Source: Extensimonas vulgaris (GTDB taxonomy: Bacteria; Pseudomonadota; Gammaproteobacteria; Burkholderiales; Burkholderiaceae_C). From it: a stretch of DNA of 54,336 bases. Both the position numbers and the translations under genes were made by a program. The DNA lies in assembly GCF_003337425.1 (NCBI RefSeq), contig NZ_QPJU01000012.1:1-54336 (forward strand), given 5' to 3'. Position 1 is the stretch's first letter; each line of letters opens with the position of its first letter. Positions 33,241-43,549 of this stretch are shown here, piece after piece. The notes beneath the pieces are model-generated. The model was given only the letters and a program-made list of their open reading frames with translations. It did not search any database and was not told the origin of the DNA.

Positions 33241-33966
33241 TCACTGGCCTAGATACGCCGCGCGCACTCGCGCGTCGTTGAGCAGCTCCTGCCCCGGGCC
33301 GCTCATGGTGATGAGTCCCGAGTCCATGACGTAACCGCGATCGGCCAGCGCGAGTGCGCGGCTCGCGTTTTGTTCGACGAGCAAGATCGTCACGCCGAGC
33401 GCATACACGTCGCGCACGACTTCGAAAATCTTGTCCACCATGATGGGCGACAGGCCCATCGAGGGCTCGTCGAGCAGCAGCAGTTTGGGCTGGCTCATGA
33501 GCGCGCGCGCCATTGCGAGCATCTGCTGCTCGCCGCCCGACATCGTTCCCGCGAGCTGATCCTTGCGCTCGCGCAGGCGCGGAAAGATGCCGAACATGCG
33601 CTCGATGTCAGCCTTGATGCCAGCCTTGTCCTTGCGTGTGTAGGCGCCCATCTGCAGGTTTTCGACGATGGTCATGCGCGCGAACACGCCGCGCCCTTCC
33701 GGCACCATGACCAGGCCTTTGTGCACCAAGTCCCAGGCACCCTTGCCGCGGATGCTCTCACCAAGATAGCGGATTTCACCGTCGAAAGGCAGGGTTCCCG
33801 TGACGGCCTTCATGGTGGTGGTCTTGCCCGCGCCGTTGGAGCCGATCAGCGTCACCAGCTCGCCCGCACGCACTTCCAGGTCCACGCCCTTGACGGCTTC
33901 GATGCCGCCGTAGGCGACTTTCAGCCCTTGCACTTGCAACAGGATTTCGTTCGATGGTTGGGCCAT
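33241..33966 (-). CDS. livF: Branched-chain amino acid ABC transporter ATPase LivF
   Basis: A 241-residue cytoplasmic ATPase. Walker A is GSNGAGKTT, the signature motif is MSGGEQQMLAMARALM, Walker B is LLLLDEPSMGLSP, and the H-loop His is replaced by Gln in LLVEQNAS, as is normal in LivF. The ATG at 33966 has GGAGG nine bases upstream and is preferred to a TTG six bases earlier. It is last of livHMGF. Its start is 2 bases from the livG stop. Confidence 0.95.
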   Translation of the reverse strand: MAQPSNEILLQVQGLKVAYGGIEAVKGVDLEVRAGELVTLIGSNGAGKTTTMKAVTGTLPFDGEIRYLGESIRGKGAWDLVHKGLVMVPEGRGVFARMTIVENLQMGAYTRKDKAGIKADIERMFGIFPRLRERKDQLAGTMSGGEQQMLAMARALMSQPKLLLLDEPSMGLSPIMVDKIFEVVRDVYALGVTILLVEQNASRALALADRGYVMDSGLITMSGPGQELLNDARVRAAYLGQ

Positions 33967-33968
33967 GC

Positions 33969-34754
33969 TCAATGTCCTCCGGTGCCCAAATAGGCGGCTA
34001 TCACTTTTTCATCCTTTTGCACCGTGTCGGGCGTGCCTTCGGCGATCTGCTTGCCATAGTCGAGCACCGTGACGCGGTCGCACAGGCCCATCACGAGCTT
34101 CACGTCGTGCTCGATCAGCAAGATCGTGCGGTTGTCCTTGCGAATGCGGTCTATGAGTGCGCGCAGTTGCAGCTTTTCGGTCGCATTCATGCCCGCGGCG
34201 GGCTCGTCGAGCGCGATGAGCTGTGGATCGGTGGCAAGTGCGCGCGCGATCTCCAGGCGCCGCTGGTCGCCGTAGCTCAGCGTGCGCGCCTTGAAGCTGG
34301 CGAGCTGCCCTATGCCCACGTAGTCGAGCAATTCCTGCGCGCGCCGCGCGATCGCGGCCTCTTCTTCCTTGAAGCGCTTGGTGCGCAGCACTGCGCCGAG
34401 CAGTCCCGAGCGCGTGCGCACGTGGCGCCCGACCATGACGTTTTCGAGCGCGGTCATGTCGGCAAAGAGGCGGATGTTTTGAAAGGTGCGCGCGATACCG
34501 GCCTTGGCGACCTCGTGCACTGCCGTGGGTTCGTAGGGCTTGCCAGCGAGCTCGAAGCTGCCGCTGTCGGGGGTGTAGAGCCCGGTGATCACGTTGAAGA
34601 ACGTGGTCTTGCCGGCGCCGTTGGGGCCGATCAGGCCATACACCTGGCCACGGTAAATGGTGATGCCCACGTCCGAGAGCGCCTGCAAGCCGCCAAAGCG
34701 CTTGGATACGCCCGTGACTTTCAGCACCACGTCGTTCGATGTTGGTTCCGTCAT
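33969..34754 (-). CDS. livG: Branched-chain amino acid ABC transporter ATPase LivG
   Basis: A 261-residue ATPase. Walker A is GPNGAGKTT, then GIARTFQNIRLFADMTALENVMVG, the signature LSYGDQRRLEIARALA, Walker B LIALDEPAAGMN and the H-loop LLIEHDVKLVM. The AAGMN sequence after Walker B is typical of LivG. It pairs with LivF to drive the LivH/LivM channel. Confidence 0.96.
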   Translation of the reverse strand: MTEPTSNDVVLKVTGVSKRFGGLQALSDVGITIYRGQVYGLIGPNGAGKTTFFNVITGLYTPDSGSFELAGKPYEPTAVHEVAKAGIARTFQNIRLFADMTALENVMVGRHVRTRSGLLGAVLRTKRFKEEEAAIARRAQELLDYVGIGQLASFKARTLSYGDQRRLEIARALATDPQLIALDEPAAGMNATEKLQLRALIDRIRKDNRTILLIEHDVKLVMGLCDRVTVLDYGKQIAEGTPDTVQKDEKVIAAYLGTGGH

Positions 34755-34787
34755 AGGGAGATTCTCTTGTGCGATCGGGGTGCTGAA

Positions 34788-35867
34788 TCAGGTTTTGTGC
34801 AACAGGCTCTTGCCATGCTCGGGCGCGGGCCACAGGCCGCGCGGACGCAGCAGCATGACGATGATCATGGCCAGCGCGATGAGCAGCTGGCGCAAGATCG
34901 CCGAATCCAGGCGTCCGTCGGTCATGCCTTGCAGCGGCCCCGCCACGTAGCGCAACACCTCTGGCAGAGCCGACAGCAGCACGGCGCCCAGTACCACGCC
35001 CGGGATGTGTCCGATGCCGCCGAGCACCACCATGGCGACGATCATCACCGACTCCATCAGGCTGAACGACTCGGGCGAAACGAAGCCCTGAAAGCCCGCG
35101 AACATCACACCCGCCACGCCCCCGAACGACGCGCCCATGCCAAAAGCCAGCAGCTTCATGTTGCGCGTATTGATACCCATGGCCTTGGCGGCGATCTCGT
35201 CCTCGCGGATGGCCATCCAGGCGCGGCCTATGCGCGAATCCTGCAGGCGGTAACTCACGAACACGCTGAACACCACGAGCACGAGAAACAGGTAGTAGTA
35301 GAGCGTGACCGAGGCGATGTCGAAGCCAAACAACTCCAGGCGCTTACCCAGGTTCAGGCCGAAGAGCTGGATCGAATCGATCTGGCCCACGCCCTTGGGG
35401 CCGTTGGTGAGGTTGATGGGGTGATCGAGGTTGTTCAGGAAGATGCGGATGATCTCGCCAAAGCCCAGCGTCACGATGGCCAGGTAGTCACCGCGCAGTT
35501 TCAACGTGGGCGCGCCCAGCAGCACGCCAAACAGCGCCGCCACCAGCGCCGCGAGCGGCACCACGAACCAGGCCGAGAAATGCAGGCCATTGGGGAACAG
35601 CGCTGCGAAAGTGGCGAAGTTGTCGCTGAGCTGCGGCGAGGCAAGAAAGCCGAACAGATAGGCGCCCACGGCATAAAAAGCCACGTAGCCCAAGTCCAGC
35701 AGGCCGGCGTAGCCGACCACGATGTTCAGGCCCAGCGCCAGCATGACATAGAGCAGCGCCAGGTCGGCAATGCGCACCCAGGCATTGCCGAAATACTGCA
35801 GCACGAAGGGCAGCAGCAGCACGGCGAGGGTGCCGATGATCCATTGTGCGGTTTTGTTGTTTTTCAT
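34788..35867 (-). CDS. livM: Branched-chain amino acid ABC transporter permease LivM
   Basis: A 359-residue inner-membrane permease with about nine helices. Family segments are ALGLNIVVGYAGLLDLGYVAFYAVGAYLFG, GDYLAIVTLGFGEIIRIFLNN, the cytoplasmic coupling loop RIGRAWMAIREDEIAAKAMGIN, and FGGVAGVMFAGFQGFVSPESF. The ATG follows GAGAGGCATACC. It lies between livH and livG, 10 and 33 bases from its neighbours. Confidence 0.95.
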   Translation of the reverse strand: MKNNKTAQWIIGTLAVLLLPFVLQYFGNAWVRIADLALLYVMLALGLNIVVGYAGLLDLGYVAFYAVGAYLFGFLASPQLSDNFATFAALFPNGLHFSAWFVVPLAALVAALFGVLLGAPTLKLRGDYLAIVTLGFGEIIRIFLNNLDHPINLTNGPKGVGQIDSIQLFGLNLGKRLELFGFDIASVTLYYYLFLVLVVFSVFVSYRLQDSRIGRAWMAIREDEIAAKAMGINTRNMKLLAFGMGASFGGVAGVMFAGFQGFVSPESFSLMESVMIVAMVVLGGIGHIPGVVLGAVLLSALPEVLRYVAGPLQGMTDGRLDSAILRQLLIALAMIIVMLLRPRGLWPAPEHGKSLLHKT

Positions 35868-35877
35868 GGTATGCCTC

Positions 35878-36807
35878 TCAAGCGCGGTCGGCCACGCGCT
35901 CGCCCAGCAGGCCCGAGGGGCGCAGCGTGAGGATGATGATGAGCACGATGAAGGCGAAGATGTCGGCGTAGTTGCTGCCCAGGATGCCGCCCGTGAACGT
36001 GCCTATGTAGCCCGAGCCGATGGCCTCGATCAGGCCAAGCAGGATGCCGCCGACCACGGCCCCAGCAAGGTTGCCTATGCCGCCGAACACCGCCGCCGTG
36101 AAGGCCTTGAGCCCCGGCAAAAAGCCCATGGTGTGCTGCGCCGTACCGTAGTTGGAGGCGTACATGATGCCCGCGATGGCCGCGAGCACCGCGCCGATGA
36201 TGAAGGTGGCCGAAATCACCATGTCGGGCTTCACGCCCATGAGCGCCGCCACGCGCGGATTCTCGGCCGTCGCGCGCATGGCGCGGCCCAGCCTGGTGTA
36301 GTTCACGAGATACACCATGGCCGCGAGCGCCACCACCGTCACGCCCAGAATCAGTATTTGCATGGAGGTGATCACGGCGCCGCCGAATTCCACCGGTTGC
36401 GCGGGCAGCAGCATGGGATAGGGCTTGTAGTTGGGCTTCCAGATAATCATGGCCAGCGTCTGCAGCAAAATGGACATGCCGATGGCCGTGATCAGCGGCG
36501 CAAGCCGCGGGCTGTTGCGCAAGGGGCGGTAGGCCACTTTTTCGATCACGAAATTGAGCGCCGCCGCCACGGTGCAGGCGATCAGCGTCGCCAGCAGCAA
36601 AATGAGCCAGCCGGGCGCGCCGGGCATGGCCTGCTGCATCCAGCCGATGCAGCTCCAACTGGTGAGCGCGCCCACCATGAGCACCTCGCCATGGGCGAAG
36701 TTGATGAGCTGGATGATGCCGTACACCATGGTGTAGCCCAGGGCTATCAAGGCGTACATGCTGCCCAAAACCAGACCGTTGATGATCTGCTGCAGCAAGA
36801 TGTCCAT
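35878..36807 (-). CDS. livH: Branched-chain amino acid ABC transporter permease LivH
   Basis: A 309-residue inner-membrane permease, partner of LivM. It starts MDILLQQIINGLVLGSMYALIALGYTMVYGIIQLINFAHGEV, typical for LivH (read in parts). The coupling loop is TRLGRAMRATAENPRVAALMG. The ATG at 36807 follows GAAGGACTCTTT; the much longer upstream frame is formed by the family A repeat. It starts the operon, but no LivK substrate-binding gene is adjacent: 92 bases upstream the family A element begins. Confidence 0.95.
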   Translation of the reverse strand: MDILLQQIINGLVLGSMYALIALGYTMVYGIIQLINFAHGEVLMVGALTSWSCIGWMQQAMPGAPGWLILLLATLIACTVAAALNFVIEKVAYRPLRNSPRLAPLITAIGMSILLQTLAMIIWKPNYKPYPMLLPAQPVEFGGAVITSMQILILGVTVVALAAMVYLVNYTRLGRAMRATAENPRVAALMGVKPDMVISATFIIGAVLAAIAGIMYASNYGTAQHTMGFLPGLKAFTAAVFGGIGNLAGAVVGGILLGLIEAIGSGYIGTFTGGILGSNYADIFAFIVLIIILTLRPSGLLGERVADRA

Positions 36808-36899
36808 AAAGAGTCCTTCGTTGGTAACGTGGGGTGGTCCTGCACCAAGCGCGGGATAGGCGCCGGGTTTCGCAAAAAGTAGCAAAAAACCCGCCAGGT

Positions 36900-37063
36900 T
36901 AGTGCAGTGTTTGATGCTGGATGCGACCAATAAAACCGATGGATTTTTGGTCTGGGCAAGGCGCAAACCGCAGCGATACCGGGTGGTATCGCGAGGATTT
37001 GCAACGCGGCCCGGGCCGAAAAGACGCGGTTTTATGTCGCAGATAGCGTCGAACACTGCACTA
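36900..37063 (+). repeat. Family A TA-flanked MITE-like element, copy 2
   Basis: A 164-bp element, same orientation as copy 1, about 95% identical by eye. Ends are TAGTGCAGTGTTTGATGC and GTCGAACACTGCACTA, with the CGATACCgggtGGTATCG centre. It lies in the 366-bp gap between livH (start 36807) and rarA (stop 37174); the rest of that gap shows no gene. Being between the liv promoter region and livH, it may alter liv expression. Confidence 0.85.
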
Positions 37064-37173
37064 CGATGCTGTGCGGGTTTCGGGTGGGTGCGATTGTAGT
37101 CAGAGCGGCCGACGCTTTTACAGCCGCATGACACAGGGTTTTCCCCGCTGTCAGCAGTCCCCGAGCGGGGCTG

Positions 37174-38532
37174 TCACGCTTCGCCAGTCTGCGAAGTGTC
37201 CTGCGCTCGCGCGGCCGCGTTGCGCGCGCGCAGATCGCGCAGCTTTTGCGCGATCTTGATCTCGAGCCCGCGCTCGACGGGCGCATAAAAATGCGGCTCG
37301 GGCATGCCTTCGGGCAGGTAGCGCTCACCCGCGGCGAAGGCGTCCTCCTCGTCGTGCGCGTAACGATAGTCCTTGCCGTAGTCGAGCTGCTTCATGAGCT
37401 TGGTGGGCGCGTTGCGCAAATGCAAGGGAACAGGGCGCGTGCCGTCTTTTTGCACCCAGGCGCGCGCCGCGTTGTAGGCGCGGTACACCGCGTTCGACTT
37501 GGGCGCCACGGCCAGATAGAGCACGCATTCGGCCAGCGCCAGCTCGCCCTCGGGGCTGCCCAGGCGCTCGTAGACCTCGGCAGCGTCGAGCGCGAGGCGC
37601 AGCGCGCGCGGGTCGGCCAGGCCGATGTCCTCGCTTGCCATGCGCACCATGCGCCGCGCGATGTAGCGCGGATCGACGCCGCCGTCGAGCATGCGCACGA
37701 GCCAGTACAGCGCCGCGTCGGGGTCGGAGCCGCGCACCGCCTTGTGCAGCGCACTGATGGTGTCGTAGAACTGCTCGCCGCCCTTGTCGTAGCGGCGCAG
37801 CTGCTGACCCAGCACCTGCAAGAGCCAGGCGTCGGTGATCTGCGCGCGCTGCTCCTGCGCGGCTGCGATGGCAAGTGTTTCGACCGTGTTGAGCAGACGG
37901 CGTGCATCGCCGTCGGCGTAGGCGACGAGACGCTCGATTGCTTCTTCTTCGATAGCTGGTAGCGCTTGCTGCGCCTGGGCTAGGGCCAGAATTTGCTTCA
38001 AATCGGCGGGCGTGAGCGGCTGCAGCACATAGACCGTGGCGCGCGACAGCAGCGCCGAGTTGACCTCGAACGAGGGGTTTTCCGTGGTCGCGCCGATGAA
38101 GGTGAACAGCCCGCTTTCGACATGCGGCAAAAAGGCGTCCTGCTGGCTTTTGTTGAAGCGGTGCACCTCATCGACGAACACGATGGTGGCGCGCGGCAGC
38201 AGGCCCGCGCGCGCCGCTTCGGCCTGCTGCACGGCGTCGCGGATGTCCTTCACGCCACCGAGCACCGCGCTGATGCTGATGAACTGCGCGTCGAATGCCT
38301 CGGCCATGAGCCGCGCGATGGTGGTCTTGCCCACGCCCGGCGGCCCCCAGAAGATGCAGCTGTGCGGCCGCCCCGACTCGAACGCCAGGCGCAGCGGCAT
38401 GCCCGGCCCGAGCACATGCTGCTGCCCGATCACGTCGGCGAGCCGGCGCGGGCGCAGGCGCTCGGCCAGCGGCTGGTGCATGCGGGGGGCAGCGGCAGGG
38501 CTGGCGGAAGGGTTGGCAGAAAGGGCGCTCAT
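37174..38532 (-). CDS. rarA: Replication-associated recombination protein A (RarA/MgsA)
   Basis: A 452-residue clamp-loader-like AAA+ ATPase acting at stalled replication forks. It opens PLAERLRPRRLADVIGQQHVLGPG, Walker A is GPPGVGKTT, Walker B FVDEVHRFNKSQQDAFLP, sensor 1 GATTENPSF and arginine-finger region LLSRATVYVL. The C-terminal tetramerisation part includes YDTISALHKAVRGSDPDAALYWLVRMLDGG. It starts 28 bases after lolA on the same strand. A family D repeat lies inside the coding sequence near residue 190. Confidence 0.96.
   Translation of the reverse strand: MSALSANPSASPAAAPRMHQPLAERLRPRRLADVIGQQHVLGPGMPLRLAFESGRPHSCIFWGPPGVGKTTIARLMAEAFDAQFISISAVLGGVKDIRDAVQQAEAARAGLLPRATIVFVDEVHRFNKSQQDAFLPHVESGLFTFIGATTENPSFEVNSALLSRATVYVLQPLTPADLKQILALAQAQQALPAIEEEAIERLVAYADGDARRLLNTVETLAIAAAQEQRAQITDAWLLQVLGQQLRRYDKGGEQFYDTISALHKAVRGSDPDAALYWLVRMLDGGVDPRYIARRMVRMASEDIGLADPRALRLALDAAEVYERLGSPEGELALAECVLYLAVAPKSNAVYRAYNAARAWVQKDGTRPVPLHLRNAPTKLMKQLDYGKDYRYAHDEEDAFAAGERYLPEGMPEPHFYAPVERGLEIKIAQKLRDLRARNAAARAQDTSQTGEA
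37951..37986. repeat. Family D REP-like sequence inside rarA, copy 5
   Basis: GATAGCTGGTAGCGCTTGCTG followed by CGCCTGGGCTAGGGC. One arm (GATAGCTGGTAGCGCTTG) matches the family well, the other only weakly. It keeps the rarA frame, encoding the ALAQAQQALPAIEEE linker after the AAA+ core. Chance similarity cannot be excluded. Confidence 0.4.
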
Positions 38533-38560
38533 CGGCTCATCCAGGCGGGCAACGGCACCC

Positions 38561-39196
38561 TCATTGCCGCAGCACGTCGGCGCCCGCGGGCGGCTTGAAG
38601 GCGAAGGTGCCCGGCGGCAGCGCGGGCAAGCTCTGCACGTGGCTGAAGCGAATCAGCGAGCGCTGGCCGAAGCTGTCGAGAATGTCCAGCGCCGCGAGCT
38701 GTTCGCCCGCAAAACCCACGCGCACGCGCTGCAGTTGCCCGTCCTTGGTTTTGGGCGTGGCCTGCACCCATTCGAGGCCGTCTTGCGCAGGCGCGTCTTC
38801 GAGCGTGAACTGCGCGCGCAGCGCAGCCAGGTCGGCTGCGGACGCGAGCAAGGCCGCGGGCGTGCTGCCCAGCGCGTCGGCCTGCTTGCGCTGCGTGACC
38901 TGGTTCAAGTCTGCGTCGTAGAGCCATAGCGTCTGTCCGTCGGCGACGATGGTTTGCGCGAATGGCTTTTGATAGACGAACTTGAAGCGCCCCGGGCGCT
39001 GGAAGGCGAAGCTGCCGCTCGAAGTTTTGCTGCGCGCGGCCTGTCCGTCTTTCGCGGGCATGGTCACGACCTGCGTGAATTCGGCTTGGCCGGCCTGCGT
39101 GTTCTGCAGGAAATTTTCCAGGCTTTTTAGGCCGCTAGCGCTCGCCATTTGTGCGCTGGCAGCTATCAAAAAAGTAACAATCGCTCTTTTCAACAC
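38561..39196 (-). CDS. lolA: Outer-membrane lipoprotein carrier protein LolA
   Basis: A 211-residue periplasmic chaperone that carries lipoproteins from LolCDE to LolB. The signal peptide is MLKRAIVTFLIAASAQMASA, and the mature part starts SGLKSLENFLQNTQAGQAEFTQVV. Family segments SSGSFAFQRPGRFKFVYQKPFAQTIVADGQTLWLYDADLNQVT are read in parts. The start is GTG at 39196 or TTG at 39193, both after GAGGAG. It begins 1 base after the ftsK stop. Codons 9 to about 26 coincide with a family D repeat, so the signal peptide is partly repeat-encoded. Confidence 0.93.
   Translation of the reverse strand: MLKRAIVTFLIAASAQMASASGLKSLENFLQNTQAGQAEFTQVVTMPAKDGQAARSKTSSGSFAFQRPGRFKFVYQKPFAQTIVADGQTLWLYDADLNQVTQRKQADALGSTPAALLASAADLAALRAQFTLEDAPAQDGLEWVQATPKTKDGQLQRVRVGFAGEQLAALDILDSFGQRSLIRFSHVQSLPALPPGTFAFKPPAGADVLRQ
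39125..39172. repeat. Family D REP-like palindrome inside lolA, copy 6
   Basis: On the minus strand, TTTTTTGATAGCTGCCAGCGC, then ACAAATGGC, then GAGCGCTAGCGGCCTAAAAA. Both arms fit the intergenic family consensus (GATAGCTGC-AGCGC and GCGCTAGCGGC). It encodes FLIAASAQMASASGLK of LolA in frame. Confidence 0.65.
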
Positions 39197-39197
39197 A

Positions 39198-41528
39198 TCA
39201 CTCCTCGCGCCCGGGCACGAGCACGTCGCGCTGGCCGCTCGTGGTCAGGCTGCTCACCAGACCAGCTTTTTCCATGTCCTCGAGCAAGCGCGCCGCGCGG
39301 TTGTAGCCTATGCGCAGCTTGCGCTGCACGTACGAGATGCTGGCCTTGCGGTCCTTGAGCACGATGGCCACGGCCTGATCGTACATGGGGTCTTTTTCGC
39401 CGCTTTCACCCCCTTCGCCGAAGGCATCCACCTCGCCCTCGACGCTGCCGCCTTCGAGCACGCCGTCGATGTAGTCGGGCTCGCCCTGGCTCTTGAGGTA
39501 GCTGACCACGCGGTGCACCTCCTCGTCGCTCACGAAGGCGCCGTGCACGCGGATCGGCAGGCCCGTGCCGCTGGCCATGTAGAGCATGTCGCCCATGCCC
39601 AGCAGCGCTTCGGCGCCCATCTGGTCGAGGATGGTGCGGCTGTCGATCTTGCTGCTCACCTGGAAGGCGATGCGCGTGGGGATGTTGGCCTTGATCAGGC
39701 CCGTGATCACATCGACGCTGGGGCGCTGTGTGGCCAGAATCAAATGGACGCCCGCGGCGCGCGCCTTTTGCGCGAGGCGCGCGATCAGCTCCTCGATCTT
39801 CTTGCCCACCACCATCATCAAATCGGCGAGCTCGTCGATCACCACCACGATGTAGGGCAGGCGCTGCAATGGCTCAGGCTCCTCGGGCGTGAGGCTGAAG
39901 GGGTTGGCGATGGACTCGCCGCGCGCCTTGGCCTCGTCGATCTTGGCGTTGTAGCCCGCAAGGTTGCGCACGCCCAGCTTGCTCATGAGCTTGTAGCGCC
40001 GCTCCATCTCGCCCACGCACCAGTTGAGGCCCTGCGCGGCCTGCTTCATGTCGGTGACCACGGGCGCGAGCAGGTGCGGGATGCCCTCGTACACCGACAT
40101 TTCGAGCATCTTCGGGTCGATCAGCAGCAGACGCACGTCGCGCGCCTCGGCCTTGTAGAGCAGCGACAGAATCATGGCGTTGAGCCCGACCGACTTGCCC
40201 GAGCCCGTGGTACCGGCCACGAGCACATGCGGCATCTTGGCAAGATCGGCCACTACGGGCTTGCCCACGATGTCCTTGCCCAGCCCCATGGTGAGCAGCG
40301 ACTTGGCCTCGTGATAGACCTGCGAGCCCAGAATTTCCGCGAGCCGGATCGACTGGCGCTTGGCATTGGGCAGCTCCAGCGCCATGTAGTTCTTGCCCGG
40401 AATGGTCTCGATCACGCGGATCGACACCAGGCTCAGCGAGCGCGCCAAATCCTTGGCCAGGCCGACGATCTGCGCGCCCTTCACCCCCGTGGCGGGCTCG
40501 ATCTCGTAGCGCGTGATCACGGGCCCGGGCATGGCCGCGACTACCTGCACCTCGACGCCGAAGTCGCGCAGCTTTTTCTCGATCAGGCGGCTGGTCATCT
40601 CCAGCGTCTCGGGCGCGACGGTTTCCTGGCGCTGCAGGGGCGCATCGAGCAAGTCGACCAGCGGCAGGTGGCTGTCGGGCAGCTCGGTGAACAAGGGCTT
40701 TTGCCGCTCTTTCGCCGCGCGGGTGCTCTGCGGCGCCTGTTCCTGCTGGGGCTCGATGATCTGCACGGGCTGCGGGTGTGCCCCCTCGGCTTCGCTACGC
40801 TCTTCGCGCACCACCTCTTCACGTGCGCGTGCAGCGCGCCGGCCCTCGGCCTTGTCCTGCGCGGCCTCGCGCGAGCTGCGGCGCGACTGCACCAGCGCGT
40901 CGATGCGCGCCCCCAGAGCCTCGGCCACCGCGCCCCAGGAAAAATCCAGCACCAGCGCCGCCCCGAGCACCATGGCCACGATGCCCAGCAGCGCCGAGCC
41001 CGTGGCACCGAACCACTGCATCGCCAACGGGCCGATCACGGCCCCGAGCACGCCGCCGGCACTCCCCGGCAGCCAATGCTCCAGCCGGTACAGGCGTGAC
41101 CATTCGAGCGCCGTGCTCGCAGCCAGCAGCAGCGCCAGCCCGCCCCAAAACAAGGCACGCCGCTGCCATGCCGGGGCCGCGCCGGGCGCCTGCGCACCGC
41201 CGCGCATCCAGCGCGCGAGCGCCGCCACCCAGGCGCGCAGCGCCGCGAACACGCACCACCAAACCGAAAAACCCAGCAAAAAATAGCTGCCATCGGCCAG
41301 CCACGCGCCCACGCGCCCGCCCCAATTGCGCACCACGCCATCGCTGCCCATCCCCGCCGTAGACCAGGCAGCGTCTTGTGGTGCATAACTCAGCAAAGCC
41401 AGCAGCCAGAACACCAGCAGCACGAAGCCCACGAAAAGACCAAGTTCGACACCAAACCGAGCCGCCCCCGTGCGCGGGGCCGGGCCGGTGCGGGACGAAG
41501 CATTCAAAGTATTGAGCGAGTACGTCAT
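39198..41528 (-). CDS. ftsK: DNA translocase FtsK
   Basis: A 776-residue division-septum DNA pump. The N-terminus has about four to five membrane helices ([38 protein letters not shown] and more). A charged linker with [13 protein letters not shown] and PQQEQAPQ follows. The motor domain has Walker A in [18 protein letters not shown], Walker B in [12 protein letters not shown], and [24 protein letters not shown]. The C-terminal gamma winged helix ([29 protein letters not shown]) reads KOPS sites. The ATG at 41528 is chosen over an upstream extension. Short linker length is normal for beta- and alphaproteobacteria. Confidence 0.96.
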   Translation of the reverse strand: MTYSLNTLNASSRTGPAPRTGAARFGVELGLFVGFVLLVFWLLALLSYAPQDAAWSTAGMGSDGVVRNWGGRVGAWLADGSYFLLGFSVWWCVFAALRAWVAALARWMRGGAQAPGAAPAWQRRALFWGGLALLLAASTALEWSRLYRLEHWLPGSAGGVLGAVIGPLAMQWFGATGSALLGIVAMVLGAALVLDFSWGAVAEALGARIDALVQSRRSSREAAQDKAEGRRAARAREEVVREERSEAEGAHPQPVQIIEPQQEQAPQSTRAAKERQKPLFTELPDSHLPLVDLLDAPLQRQETVAPETLEMTSRLIEKKLRDFGVEVQVVAAMPGPVITRYEIEPATGVKGAQIVGLAKDLARSLSLVSIRVIETIPGKNYMALELPNAKRQSIRLAEILGSQVYHEAKSLLTMGLGKDIVGKPVVADLAKMPHVLVAGTTGSGKSVGLNAMILSLLYKAEARDVRLLLIDPKMLEMSVYEGIPHLLAPVVTDMKQAAQGLNWCVGEMERRYKLMSKLGVRNLAGYNAKIDEAKARGESIANPFSLTPEEPEPLQRLPYIVVVIDELADLMMVVGKKIEELIARLAQKARAAGVHLILATQRPSVDVITGLIKANIPTRIAFQVSSKIDSRTILDQMGAEALLGMGDMLYMASGTGLPIRVHGAFVSDEEVHRVVSYLKSQGEPDYIDGVLEGGSVEGEVDAFGEGGESGEKDPMYDQAVAIVLKDRKASISYVQRKLRIGYNRAARLLEDMEKAGLVSSLTTSGQRDVLVPGREE

Positions 41529-41582
41529 AGACAAACCATCAGCAGACAACGAGCTTACCCTATGCCCAGGCGCCGCCGGTAG

Positions 41583-42695
<1,113 letters not shown>

Positions 42696-42726
42696 GCCGG
42701 CCAACCACAAAACAGAAATACCCCAC

Positions 42727-42803
42727 GGCTTACGCAAACAAGGATGCAGCAAAGGGTTTTGCCATGGGGCGAGCGCCTTGCCAGAGCCTGATTTGCGTCA
42801 GTC
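42727..42803 (+). repeat. Family C intergenic palindromic repeat, copy 4
   Basis: GGCTTACGCAAACAAGGATGC, then GGTTTTGCCATGGGGCGAGC, then ATTTGCGTCAGTC. Here the inverted repeats reach further out, with CAGAAATACCCCAC on the left and GTGGGGCCATTTCTG on the right, so the whole palindrome spans about 42714-42820. It starts 31 bases after the trxB stop and could act as its transcript-end hairpin. Confidence 0.82.
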
Positions 42804-42841
42804 GTGGGGCCATTTCTGCTTTGGGCTCGCAAAATCTTAGG

Positions 42842-42871
42842 TTGTTTGCTTGTTTCTGCCACTGCTACAAT
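42842..42871 (+). promoter_or_regulatory. Putative promoter of tRNA-Ser
   Basis: TTGTTT, an 18-base spacer and TACAAT end 12 bases before the first nucleotide of tRNA-Ser. Confidence 0.55.
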
Positions 42872-42883
42872 GGCAGGCTTTCC

Positions 42884-42975
<92 letters not shown>

Positions 42976-43108
42976 AAAGTCAATAAAATCAATTAGTTGC
43001 AAAAATCCTTGGCTTCGCAGCCAAAGAAGCAAGCAACGAAATCCTCCTTCTGACAAGAGCTCGATCGGCACACGCAACCACCGTCGATCCGGTTGCATCT
43101 GCCGCACC

Positions 43109-43275
43109 TAGGAGCCTGTCAGACTTTGGAATCGTCGGCTGCGAATGCGCCGCAGCGGCCCATTTTTCACCGTCTTCTTGCCCCATAGCAGCACTATGGG
43201 GCGGCGAATCCGGCAAAAACTGGCCTCGCCGGGGCCCATTCTCGCTTTCGACGCCCAAAGTCCGACAGGCTCCTA
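43109..43275 (+). repeat. Family B MITE-like element, copy 3
   Basis: A 167-bp TA-flanked near-palindrome with ends TAGGAGCCTGTCAGACTTTG and CAAAGTCCGACAGGCTCCTA, in the same orientation as copy 1 and closely similar in sequence. The centre is CCCCATAGCAGCACTATGGGG. It lies 135 bases after tRNA-Ser. Confidence 0.85.
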
Positions 43276-43549
43276 GGCAAAAAGAGGCTCTGCGCCCTTT
43301 CGCTTGGAGCTTGAAAAACCAAACCCGAAAAGCCCGGAGCGAGGCCGCGTTCCATCGTTCCCGCGCATGGCGCAGGCAGCGCGCAGCCGATGCGTGCATC
43401 GCTGCGACCGGGAACCCCTGATCCGGCGTCTCGAGGCGGCGCAGGAACCCCTCACGTGCGGGTGGTTTCGCGATGCAGGCGGCAGGGTTTGGGTCGCCTT
43501 TTACATTGCGCGCAGGCCAGATTCTCTTTACTGAAAAGAAGCACTGCCT
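43276..43549. other. Intergenic region upstream of the efflux operon, no supported gene
   Basis: About 270 bases after MITE B copy 3. Frames on both strands reach 60-190 codons, but the long minus-strand frame runs through the MITE and ends near tRNA-Ser, and neither has a ribosome-binding site. It may be a decayed gene or repeat. I cannot assign a function. Confidence 0.4.
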
